From Jacaranda mimosifolia (Eukaryota > Streptophyta > Magnoliopsida > Lamiales > Bignoniaceae), in NCBI GenBank assembly GCA_018894105.1, contig CM032118.1:31414690-31478689 (forward strand): a stretch of 64,000 nt of DNA. The letters run 5' to 3'. Below are positions 54,087-64,000 of the stretch, one piece after another. The notes under the pieces were generated by a model. The model was not told the DNA's origin. It saw nothing but the letters and a program-made list of their open reading frames with translations, and made no database searches. The translations under genes were made by a program, and so were the position numbers. Every line of letters starts with the position of its first letter. The stretch's first letter is position 1.

Positions 54087-55140
54087 TAGACCTGGCAATT
54101 GGGTACCCATGGTAACCCAATGACAGGTACCAATGGGTTGGGTAAATTTATCCACGGGTAAATTTATAAATTTACCCATTTTTTATTGGGTACGAAGTAG
54201 GGGACCCGTAATTTATTTATTTATTTATTTAATATTTAAAAGTAAACATGATGTTACTCAAAATTAACTAAATAAAACTGAAAAAAAAAAAAGACTATAA
54301 ATTTCAAACATTAAATTGAATAAATACATAAAGCATATTAATAATATTGTAGTTTAAAACTTATATCTTAAGTATTCAAAATGTACCAAATTTAAAGTAT
54401 ATCACATTCAAAAGTTCAAACTTAAATTCCATTACATGCCAAAAAAATTTTGAATTGAAAATTTAAATATCAATCAAACATTGTTGTTGTTGTGGAAGAA
54501 GATGTTGCATCCATAAGAATATACACAAGAAGTTGTTTTAGGATATAATTTAATTTAATTTGCTATAGATTTTTAATTTATGAAATCAAAAATTTATATT
54601 TAGATTAAAAACATTTATATGTAAATATATATAAATAAAATATATATATATATTTATATATATATAATATATAATATATATTAAAGTACATCACATTCAA
54701 AAGTTCAAACTTAAATTTCATTACATGCCAAAAGTTTTTTGAATTGAAGATTTAAATATCAATCAAACATTGTTGTTCTTGTGGAAGAAGATGTTGCATC
54801 CATAGGAATATGCACAATAAGTTGTTTTAGGATATAATTTAATTTAATTTGCTATAGATTTTTAATTTATGAAATCAAAAATTAATATTTAGAATAAAAA
54901 TATTTATATGTAAATATATATAAATATATAATATATATTTATATGTATATATAATATATATATAAATAAAAATAAAATATTTACGGGTCACCCGCGGGTA
55001 CCCGCCAAAAGATGGCGGGTAAATTGGGTACGGGTAAAATTACCTGTAATTTTTTGGGTAGGAGAAACAAGGCCCATTACTTTTTTTTTTTTCTGTACCC
55101 ACGAGTACCTGCGGGTATGAGTTGAATTTTGCCAGGTCTA
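54087..55140. mobile_element. hAT-type non-autonomous element (1054 bp) with 8-bp duplication
   Basis: Perfect 12-bp inverted ends (TAGACCTGGCAA at 54087-54098, TTGCCAGGTCTA at 55129-55140) are flanked by GGCATATA on both sides (54079-54086 and 55141-55148). Near each end are GGGTAC/GTACCC words, and the middle is AT-rich with an internal duplication. No transposase is encoded. Confidence 0.88.
54392..54930. repeat. Internal tandem duplication in the hAT element
   Basis: About 250 bp starting TTAAAGTA.ATCACATTCA occurs at 54392 and again at 54681 (offset 289 bp). The copies are nearly identical by eye, including TTGTGGAAGAAGATGTTGCA. They are separated by TATA-rich sequence. Confidence 0.85.
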
Positions 55141-55186
55141 GGCATATAGCTAGGCTGGGACCAAAAATATCACCATATATAATATC

Positions 55187-55330
55187 GGTTAATTAGAATA
55201 AAATCCCTTTACCTACTTTCATTTTACACTTTACTCGCCACTTGATTTTCTAAACACTAAACTCCCTACTTTTTTCAAAACTTTAGGAATCACTCCCCAA
55301 ATGTTTGAGAAAGACTTAAATACCCTTATA
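55187..55330. repeat. Left terminal inverted repeat of the smaller MULE
   Basis: It starts GGTTAATTAGAATAAAATCC and contains CCACTTGATTTTC and TTTAGGAATCACTCCCCA. The CCACTTG block lies at the same distance from the end (51-53 bp) as in the other ends, supporting the chosen border. Confidence 0.75.
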
Positions 55331-55401
55331 CTTAGCCAAAATAACAAAAAAAAGCTAGCAAATGGCGGTTTTCTTCTTCCCACTCTATCAAATGACAACT
55401 T

Positions 55402-57440
55402 TTGTTCAAAAGCACTTTTTTTTTTTTAGTTTCGAAATCGTTTTCTCCTCTGAAAAACAAAAGGCGCAAAAAACAACATCTCGTCTGCCAACAAAAGGGT
55501 GCAAATGAAAAAGAGATTGGGAAAGGGAAAACGAAATCGATGCAAGAAGGGGAAAAAAAAAAAAGCCCGACTACTTTGCAACTTGCGAAATGGAACAATC
55601 AGGAGCACCAACAAGGAGCGAAGAACATAAGGAAGAGAACATGGTTCCGAAAAGGTATGTTTTCTGCTACTCATTTAGTGGACTCTGCTTTCTTTCAAAT
55701 GTGTGTATTTTTCAGTTTTATAAATTTTGCAAATAGATTTTCTCATCTTTTTTTGTTTGAACTTTTTTTTAGTTGTTAAAAACTTTAACCCATTTGTTAT
55801 ATATATTATTTTTGTTGTAATATTTAAAAATCTCTGATTTGCACTTGAAAGGCATGAAAGTTATACTTCACTTTCTTGGGGTTTATACTTCTTATACCTG
55901 AAATTATACCTTGAAATTATCTGAAAATAATATTACATAATCTGTTTGTGTAAAGTACATTTTACAAGCAACTGTAGTAGAAAATATTGAAGCTTTCAGT
56001 ATATATTATCTGAAAGTGAAGTATATAATCTGTGTATTTGAAGTACATTTTAGAAACAACTGTAGTACAAAAATACTCAACATTTCAGTACACATAATCT
56101 GAAAGTGTAGTATATAATATGTTTGTGTAAAGCACATTTTACAAGCAACTGTAGTACAAAATATTGAAGCTTTCAGTATATATTATCTGAAAGTTTAGTA
56201 TATAATCTGTGTATTTGAAGTACATTTTAGAAGCAATTGTAGTACAAAAATATTCAACTTTTCAGTACACATTATCTGAAAGTATAGTATATAATATGTG
56301 TATTTGAAGTACATTTTAGAAACAACTGTAGTACAAAAATATTCAATATTTCAGTACACATTATCTGAAAATATAGTATATAATCTGTGTATCTAAAGTA
56401 TATTTTAGAAGCAAATGTAGTACAAAAGATTCAAGTTTCAGTGCACGTTATCTGAAAGCGGTAGTATATAATCTGTATGCCTGAAGTATATTTTAGAAGC
56501 AACTGTAGTACAAAATATTTAAGCTTTAAGTACACATTATCTGAAATGTAGTATATAATTTGTGTATCTAAAGTACATTTCAGAAACAACTGTAGTACAA
56601 AATATTCAACCTTTTAGTACATATTATCTGAAAGTGTAGTATATAATCTGTGTATGTGAAATACATTTTAGAAGCAACTGTAATACAAAATATTCAAGTT
56701 TTCAGTACACATTATCTGAAAATAGTAGCATATAATATGTATATCTGAAGAATATTTTAGAAGCAATTATAGTAAAAATATTCAAACTTTCAGTACAAAT
56801 TATCTGAAAATGGTAGTACATAATTTGAGTATTTGGAGTACATTTTAGAATCAACGGTAGTACAAAACATTCAACCTTTCAGTACACATTATCTGAAAGT
56901 GGTAGTACATAATTTGAGTATCTGAAGTACATTTTAGAAGCAATTGTAGTACAAAATATTCAACATTTTAGTACACATTGTCTGAGTTGTAGTATAAAAT
57001 TTGTGTATGTGAAGTACATTTTACAAGCAACTATAGTACAAAATATTTAACCTTTCAGTACACATTATCTGAAAGTGTAATATATAATCTGTGTATCTAA
57101 AGTATATTTTAAAAGCAATTGTAGTACAAAATATTCAACCTTTTATTACACATTATCTGAGTAGTAGTATATAATCTGTGTATTTGAAGTACATGTTACA
57201 AGCAACTGTAGTATAAAACATTCAATATTTCAGTACACATTATCTGAAAGTGGTAGTATATAATTTGTTTATATACTAATTTTTCTTTATTTGATTGCAG
57301 CAAAAGCAAGACATAATGAGGTCTGCTCTTGTTGCTCCCCCAATATTTTCAGGCTAAATTGGAGCATGTGAAATTCAAGATAGGGTCAAAATATTTTGAT
57401 ACATTGAATAAGACTCCTTTTTATATATACACGGATGTGA
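55402..57440 (+). pseudogene. Remnant of the Ulp1-type gene's first two exons in the smaller MULE
   Basis: A basic, lysine-rich exon 1 ends at 55654 with an intact GTATGT donor (compare GAATGT in the large element). An acceptor TTGATTGCAG ends at 57300, and the exon from 57301 matches the large MULE's exon 2 (CAAAAGCAAGACATAATGAG against CAAAGCTAAGACATTGTGAG). It continues through GGGTCAAAATATTTTGAT and TTTTTATATATACACGGATG. A run of five C near 57337 shifts the frame. The match stops near 57440, where repeats begin, so the gene is truncated after about 45 codons of exon 2. Confidence 0.7.
55860..57290. repeat. 88-bp tandem array in the intron of the truncated Ulp1-type gene
   Basis: Units with TGTAGTACAAAA.TATTCAA, CAGTACACATTATCTGAAAG, TAGTATATAATCTGTGTAT and GAAGTACATTTTAGAAGCAA repeat about 16 times. 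TGTAGTACAAA starts near 56061, 56151, 56239, 56327 and 56417 (spacings 88-90 bp). Confidence 0.88.
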
Positions 57441-58644
57441 TGTTATGTTGAAGTACCATTCAATTAAAGTGAAATATTGTAGCAAGGTTCAGTACAATAT
57501 GTGGGAAATCAAGTACAAATACAGAACAAATGAAGTATATATAGTATTATGTTGAAGTATTTTTCAATTAAAGTGAAATATTGTAGTGAGGTTCAGTATA
57601 ATATGCAAGAAATGAAGTATAAATGCAGAACAAATGAAGAATATGTGGCGTTATGTTGAAGTATTCTTCAATTAAAGTGAAATATTGTAGTGAGGTTCAG
57701 TATAATATGCGGAAAATAAAGTATAAATGCAGAACAAACGAAGTATATATGGCGTTATGTTGAAGTACATTTCAATTAAAGTGAAGTATTGTAGCGAGGT
57801 TCAGTATAATATACGGGAAATGAAGTACAAATACAGAACAAACGAAGTACATATGGTATTATATTGAAGTACACTTTATGCAATTGAATAATTAGTCTCT
57901 AATAATTATAGGGAGGGTCAAGTACAATATTTTGAGACTATCGAACTAGGTGAAGTACATATTTGTACTGGTGATAGGATGGATATGATTGTCAAATGCT
58001 CATGTGTTTACAACTTTCAATGCATAAGTATACTTTGGATACTACGAATGATAACTCTGATTCGTTGAACACTAGTGGTTGTCACTTTAATACTTTAACA
58101 TTATTTTATTCATACCATACTAAATATTACACACAATTTTAGAGTTTTGGTTGTTAATTACCAAGAAATAAAAGGCAAATCATGGAACAAAACTCAAGTT
58201 CATCACTATTAGTACAAAAAACAAGAAATCAAGTACATAATTACCGCAATGAAGTACATATGTCCTGAAATCAAGTATAAATCTTCCTTATTGAAGTAAT
58301 ATCTCATGTATTTGTTCATGCTCTGGTAGTATATTTTCAGTATAAATGAAGTACAAATACACAACAAATGAAGTGTATATGATGTTATGTTGAATTACAC
58401 TTTATGCAATTAAATAATTAGTCTCTAATAATTATAGTGAGGGTCAAATACAATATCTTGAGACTATCGTTTGTCCTGAAATCAAGTATAAATCTCCCTT
58501 ATTGAAGTAAAATCTCAAACATTTGTTAATGCTCTGGTAGTATATTTTCAGTATAAATGAAGTACAAATATAGAACAAATGAAGTATATATGGTGTTATA
58601 TTGAAATACACTTTGTATAAAATCTCCCTTATTGAAGTAATATC
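57441..58644. repeat. 104-bp tandem units and related GTAC words
   Basis: A unit with TTATGTTGAAGTA, CAATTAAAGTGAAATATTGT and GAGGTTCAGTATAATATG begins near 57443, 57548, 57651 and 57755. A larger duplicated piece (AGTCTCTAATAATTATAG.GAGGGTCAA at 57892 and 58421) follows. The array is interrupted at 58645 by a hAT element. Confidence 0.8.
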
Positions 58645-59288
58645 TAGGGGTGGGCATTCAGATCGGGTAATTCGGGTACTGACTGGATCGGGTCGGGTTT
58701 TTTATTTTAAAAAAATACGGATCGAGTACTCGATACTCGAATGAAATTTTGGGTCGGATATCGGGTAGGAAGTCCTACCCGATCGAGTAGTTCGGGTACC
58801 CAATTTTAATTTATATATAAATAAATAAATATTATATATAATATATATAATAAGTATATTTATATGTATTGTATATAAAATACATATATATCCAATATAT
58901 ATAATATATGTAAAGATTACTTATTATACATAAATATATAATTTAAATGCTTATTATATCCAATATTTATATATGGTGCTTGTGTGTGTATATATATATA
59001 TATATATTTTAAAAGGCCAAAGTTTGGCCACTATTAACACTTAACAGTGGCCAAACTTTGGCCTTTTGCCTCTGTTAGTCTAACAGAGGCCAAAGTTCAT
59101 TTCCCTTTTTTTTTTTTTTTCTTTTTTTTTTCTTTTTAGACTTTTTAGATAATATTTATATTATTTTTTTTAAAAAAAAAATCATGTCGAGTACCTGAAA
59201 ATTTCGGGTCGGTGTCGGGTAGCTAAAATTGCTACCCGAAAAATTGGGCACCCAAACCCGACCTACCCGATCTGAACGCCCACCCCTA
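58645..59288. mobile_element. hAT-type MITE nested in the smaller MULE
   Basis: A 644-bp element starts TAGGGGTGGGC and ends GCCCACCCCTA, with GTAATATC on both sides (58637-58644 and 59289-59296). About 25 bp of imperfect inverted repeat continue inward (ATTCAGATCGGGTA and TACCCGATCTGAAC). The interior has many TCGGGTA/TACCCGA words and an AT-rich centre with two CCAAAGTTTGGCC-type palindromes near 59010-59070. It is non-coding. Confidence 0.9.
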
Positions 59289-59359
59289 GTAATATCTCAC
59301 ACATTTGTTCATGCTCTCGGACAACATGCACATACTACATTTTCATGCTAAATCAACAA

Positions 59360-60440
59360 ATAAAATATTTGAAGTATAGAACTTCAATAATAGAGTACAA
59401 TTTTAAGTAAAATGAAGTGCAATTTTAGATAAACGAAGTACAATTTTATAAAAAATGAAGTACAATTCCAAAACACTGCAAGTATAAGATGCCATCAATT
59501 GCAGTACAATTTTGGATAATCAATTAGTAGAACTCTTGAAGTATAAAACTTAAATAATAGAGTACAAATTTGTGTAAAGTATAATTTTAGATAATGAAGT
59601 ACAATTTTAGAACACTTGAAGAATAAAACTCTAGTAATTGCAGTACAATTTTGGATAATTAATAAACAAAACTCTTGAAGTATAGAAATTCAATAATAGA
59701 GTACAATTTTATGTAAAATGAAGTATAAAATAAAGTACAATTTCAGATAAACGAAGTACAATTTATATAAAAAGAAGTACAATTCCAGAACACTTGAAGT
59801 ATAAGATGCTAGCAATTGCAGTACAATTTTGGATAATCAATTAGTGGAACACTTGAAGTATAAAACTTAAACAATAAAGTACAATTTTAGGTAAAATGAA
59901 GTATAATTTTAGGTTGAAGTATAAAACTTGAATGTTTTGTGCTACAATTCCTTGTAAAATGTACTTTACATAAATAGATTATATACTCTTACTTTTAGAT
60001 AATGTGTACTGAAATATTGAATGTTTTGTACTAGAATTGCTTGTAAAATATACTTTACATAAACAGATTATATACTACCACTTCTAGTAATGTGTACTGA
60101 AATGTTGAGTGTTTTGTACTGCAATTGCTTGAAAAATGTACTTTACATAAACAGATTATATACTACTACTTTTAGATAATGTGTACTAAAATATTGAATA
60201 TTCTGTACTGCAATTGCTTGTAAAATGTACTTTAGATAAACAAATTATATACTACCACTTTCAGATAATGTTTATTGAAAGGTTGAACATTTTGTACTGC
60301 AATCACTTGTAAAATGTACTTTAGATAAACAAATTATATACTACAATTTCTTTTAAAATGTACTGAAAGGTTGAATATTTTATACTATAATTTCTTGTAA
60401 AATGTACTTTACATAAACAGATTATATACTACTACAATTC
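59360..60440. repeat. GTAC-word array next to the right end of the smaller MULE
   Basis: 59370-59930 has GAAGTACAATTTTA, TAGAGTACAATTTT and AACTTGAAGTATAAAACTT-type words, the reverse complement of the intron array at 41898-43982. 59930-60440 has an approximately 88-bp unit (ACTGCAATTGCTTGTAAAATGTACTTTA, ACAGATTATATACTAC). The opposite word orientation agrees with inversion of this element. Confidence 0.85.
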
Positions 60441-60799
60441 CAATACAAATGATACAATCCGAAATTCTTCAAAATTCATCTCCTTCTTCATACCCACATC
60501 TCCGGCAAACACTCTTTTTGCTGATTAAAAAAAAAAAATACAAGATAAAGAGAATGACTTGGTAATAACTGAGAAAATAAACTGGGAAGAATGAAAATAA
60601 CCTGAAAATGATGAAAATAAACTGAGAAGGTGGAAATGCGGTGGTCGCACTAGTGGTGTTGGTGCCGTCGGTCTCCTCGTTCATACCGTCAAGCTCAATT
60701 TGCTTCTTCGACTTTTTTTTTTCTTTTCTTCTGATGATGAAAGATGAAGGTGGGGTTTAGTGTTTGGGAATGGAGATAAACGGTGTTTGGTTGTGTGGA

Positions 60800-60982
60800 T
60801 AGAAAAGAAGTGAAGAAAATGAGTGAAAAATATTGTACTTAAGGGTATTTTTGCCAAATCAAATGGGGAGGGAGTGATCTCTAAAATTTTAACAAAACTA
60901 GAGAGCTCATTTTATAAAAATTCAAGTGGGAACTGAACATGAATTTGAAAAGTGATTTTGGTACTTTTTAATAAGTGCCCCA
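60800..60982. repeat. Right terminal inverted repeat of the smaller MULE
   Basis: On the minus strand it reads GGGGCACTTATTAAAAAGTA and then TTTAGAGATCACTCCCTCCC and CAAAAATACCCTTAAGTACA. This matches the left end of the large MULE base by base over most of its length. Confidence 0.8.
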
Positions 60983-60991
60983 TATAATATC

Positions 60992-61296
60992 ATAACAAAA
61001 ATTATTATTTTTCTTATAGATCATTGTATATAATACTACAAAATAAAATATGAATACTATTTTATATATTATAATTTTATTTAAATAGTGTTCAAATGGA
61101 TGACGTCTGGTAAATCGCAGCGGGCGTCATCTCATGTGGTAGATTTCTTCATCAATCTCAGCGCCACCGAAAATTGGCGAGTAAAAATTTCACTAGACTG
61201 GACACTGGACACAGCAATATTTTCTTTTAAAAATCATTAATAAATAGTTAGTTAGAGGAATCTTAAATAAATCTTACAACTCCTTAAGATACCTAG
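60992..61296. other. Spacer right of the MULEs
   Basis: AT-rich with a GC-richer stretch (61100-61190) showing no recognisable coding signal. Confidence 0.4.
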
Positions 61297-61653
61297 GGAA
61301 CGTTCGGTTATTATTATTTTTTTTTGTGTGATTTTATTATATGTTTATTATTTGTTTTGTAAAAATAAATTATTGAAAAATGTGAAAGTTGTTTTTTGAT
61401 ATGTTTGTTTATATTTTGAGGGAGACATTTTTTACTATAATAATTAAATTAATATTTTTTTGTTGGATTTTTGGAGTAAAAATAAAATTGAGTGATTTAA
61501 TATTAGAATAATAATAAAATTTTATGATGTCTATATATATATAATATGTATGTATATATTAAAAAAATATGTATTTTGGATGGAAAATAAAAATATGTTT
61601 GGCTACATTTTTCCGAAATAATATTATTTTAGGAAAATATAACCAAACATTCC
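61297..61653. mobile_element. Possible Tourist-like MITE
   Basis: Imperfect inverted ends GGAACGTTCGGTTAT (61297-61311) and ATAACCAAACATTCC (61639-61653) differ at two positions, both transitions. The flanks CTA and GTA do not match exactly, so the target duplication is not proved. The interior is AT-rich and non-coding. Confidence 0.5.
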
Positions 61654-62049
61654 GGTAGTCTCTATCAGTCTATCATATGTCTATTTCGCAAAATTAAATG
61701 GACTATTTTCCAACCACCATAAACACGTCGTGTTGAAAATAATTTTCACTTGTCGTCTTTAAAGAGGTTTGTAGCGCAGTTTGCACCATGAAATTTCTCC
61801 GTCCGACCAAATGGCCTACAATTTCAAAGCCTCACCCAGAGGAAGACATTCACAGTGCTCTTCTTTTTCTTGGTCAATTAACTTTAGAGTTAGATTAGAC
61901 TCGTTTGCATACTTTTATTTTTTTATTTCAAAGAATATGGAATATTACATTTTTGTGGGAGATTCTTTATATGTATATGTACTTGTTGCTAAAATATTTA
62001 ATATAATTATACTGACAAAGTAATTAATTATTTTAATTATAAAATTATC

Positions 62050-62215
62050 AATACTCACATTATATAAGCTCTACAATCTTTTTTTATCCAAATATTTTAA
62101 TAATTTACTTAAAAAATAAAACATAACATTTTATAAGCTCCAAAAACATTTAATAAGAAGTAGGAGCTTGTAAATTTTTTTAAATAAATTTAGTCAACCT
62201 TTTTAATCCAAAATC
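62050..62215. mobile_element. Fragment related to the MITE at 9731-10105
   Basis: CATTTTATAAGCTCCAAAAACA (about 62130-62150) and flanking AT-rich sequence match the reverse complement of 9768-9840. The terminal GAGGGTGTTTGG motif is lost. Confidence 0.35.
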
Positions 62216-62871
62216 GATATGATTTTTTCAAATCCTCCTAACTAATTTCATCAATCTCTGGACTTTTTATTAATTTTGAGTTGACTTTTTTTTCATCTCG
62301 ACCTTTTATTAATTTTAAGTCGACTTTTTTCTATTAAAAGAAGTGGAGCACTCCCAACCTTTTAATTCTCAAACCAGAAATAAATTGATTCAAATAGTCC
62401 TCTAAAACAACCTTAGATCACAAAGAGAAGGACTTTGGTTGAATGAATTGGACACCGAAAAGCCAACACTTATTTAAATTATATCTTAGTCCTTAAACCA
62501 CTAACAATATATCACTTGCAGCTGCAAAGATTTTGCTGCAGCATCAGTGTGTATGTCTCATGGTATACTGAAAACTTTTCTTCCATTACACTATTAAAGT
62601 ACTTATCAAACTGAATATCAAACTCTATTATAAAGATGATTGATTTACATATTATACTTCCTCTCGTGTTTTATAATAGCTCGTTTTTTCGATGGTCACT
62701 AGCTAGCTTGCTTCCCTCTTGCATTACCATTCATTCTATTGAGATTGTACGTTGTCCTACTCCACATTGAATTCAGCCACGGACTTCGATATTGAGAGAG
62801 ACAAATTATCCTTTTTTTAGATTATTTTCTTGAAGATCACTGGACCAAGAGCCTAAAAACACAAAACAATT

Positions 62872-63780
62872 GTTGGAAATTGGTCTTCTTTGAACAAATA
62901 TTTAAGTAGTCTCAAAGTATTAATTTCTAAGAAATTTGTGATCATCATAAGATGCGTCGCAGGTAGATGTCAACAATGTAATTGGCCAAGACCAATTTTA
63001 AGTGAATGAGAGATTAATGGGCAAAGTAAACTACTTAATGGTTGGCTAGAGGGCTAGCAAAGAATTGGGAAGATAAGAATCTATCCCACATTGAAAGTTG
63101 AGTAAACGGTTGATCAGAATAAATAACTCAAGTGTGGAGGTCAAGGATGGTCCCTTGGGGGTACCACAAGTGTTTGGAGGAGAGAGAACCTATATGGTAG
63201 TAGGTTCAATTCAAGCCACATGCGCGTGGGTAGCGGCCAGTCGGCTGGGCTTGGGCTTGGGCCTAGCATGGCATGATGTGGTTGCGGTCTTGGGATTGAG
63301 GTTGGCTCGAATTAAATTGAATTGGGCCTCAGTTCAGTGTTAATTTTTTGGACCAAATTCAATATGGGCCCGATTCTTCGATTTTGGCCCAATTGGAAAA
63401 TTCTCCACACTCTTCAAACTTTCTACATTGGAAAAATGGCTGCTGCTTTGGAAAATCAAATGCCACTTTTGATTGCCATCTCCTAAACTATACCTTTAGC
63501 CCTTTAAATTGTTCTCGAATTTGCATCAATACATACTTGTATGAACATACAACATAGTCCAATCTAGTAACAAAAAGAGAGATTCACTGTGCTTAAGTTC
63601 AATTGGGCAGACGATTTGTAGTGATGCTATTGTTTGAAATAATCTTATATCTTGGGAGATGATAGCAAGCTTACTATAAGCACCAGTGTAGAGCTAATTT
63701 GTCTTAAAGATAGAGAGCTCCACTCTCGCCTTAATTTTCTGTTGTTGTTTGCTCACAGATTTTCTACTACCCAAATAACA
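62872..63780 (+). repeat. Possible LTR of a Ty1/copia-like element
   Basis: It starts TGTTGGAAATTGGTCTT, a common start of plant copia LTRs, and contains CTATCCCACATTGAAAGTTGAG and GGGCTTGGGCCTAGCATGGC-like U3 features and, further on, ATCTTGGGAGATGATAGCAAGC, which resembles an R/U5 part. No second LTR, primer site or coding domain is in the window, so this rests on general resemblance. Confidence 0.3.
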
Positions 63781-64000
63781 ATTTTAAGACGAATTACCTG
63801 TTTTTGTGATCTTGGCGTCCAACCAACTTTCTGCTCCTCCAACCGCCACCGCTGCTTCTGTCATTGCATCAGTTCCTATACATATTCTAGCACACTGGGA
63901 GAGACTGAAAAAATTCACTGGGATTGACTTTAAGAAGCGGCAGTAGAAAATGCTGCTTTACCTCATAACCTTAAGCCTTGTTAGGTTCTTGAAAGAATAT

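Larger units (their letters stand above)
55187..60982 (-). mobile_element. Smaller, inverted, non-autonomous MULE of the same family
   Basis: A 5.8-kb element is flanked by the 9-bp repeat TATAATATC (55178-55186 and 60983-60991; a tenth base also matches). Its right end (reverse complement GGGGCACTTATTAAAAAGTA) equals the left end of the large MULE, and its left end equals the large MULE's right end, so it is inverted relative to it. 60560-60700, read on the minus strand, matches the leader before the large MULE's transposase ATG (CAGTTTATTTTCATCATTTTCAGG). The transposase and protease bodies are gone. The rest is GTAC-word arrays plus a nested hAT element. Confidence 0.88.

Noticed and set aside
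41165..60982. A single 20-kb element bounded by the most similar outer ends
   Set aside because: Each inner boundary has its own end sequence, and two different perfect 9-bp duplications fit two separate elements better.

Overview
The window looks like nuclear DNA from a flowering plant, most likely a eudicot. It is AT-rich, with introns bounded by GT..AG, a plant-type ABCC transporter gene, and transposons of classic plant families. The species cannot be named from the sequence. Only one region is a convincing intact host gene: a ten-exon minus-strand gene at 11142-16786 encoding a full-length 1514-residue ABCC (MRP) transporter close to plant ABCC3. Almost everything else is transposon sequence or AT-rich spacer.

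Layout: 1-8135 is the 3' part of a decayed CACTA (En/Spm) element with a TNP2-like transposase, a second Transposase_24-type gene and a subterminal repeat block. A LINE-type RNase H relic (8286-8600), AT-rich spacer and a Tourist-like MITE (9731-10105) follow. The ABCC gene and its promoter run to about 17100. AT-rich DNA beyond it holds a hAT-type MITE (18180-18780, 8-bp target duplication) and a second Tourist-like MITE (19032-19400). A Ty3/gypsy element of the Tat lineage fills 19644-29185 on the minus strand: 3' LTR, polypurine tract, antisense extra ORF, 3' tandem repeats, integrase, second RNase H, RNase H, RT, protease and gag. Its own 5' LTR was not found. From 29.6 to 34.4 kb lie a relic of a MULE transposase and two tandem-repeat arrays. 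A degenerate PIF/Harbinger element occupies 34622-39150.

The most striking part is 41165-60982: two related Mutator-like elements (MULEs) in opposite orientation. Each is bounded by long terminal inverted repeats and a perfect 9-bp target duplication (ATATTTTTT and TATAATATC). The first (11.5 kb) has a mudrA-like transposase gene on + and a convergent gene on - with a DUF1985-like N-terminal region and a C-terminal Ulp1 (C48) protease. The second (5.8 kb) is an inverted deletion derivative that keeps only the ends and the first exons. Nearly every non-coding segment of both, introns included, consists of minisatellite-like arrays built around GTAC/TACTTCA words, several with a period near 88 bp. 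Both genes of the large element carry disabling lesions. A hAT element (54087-55140) sits between the MULEs, and another (58645-59288) is nested in the smaller one. The right edge (from about 62872) has an LTR-like sequence.

All calls come from reading the sequence and supplied translations. No database or alignment tool was used, and similarity statements are by eye.
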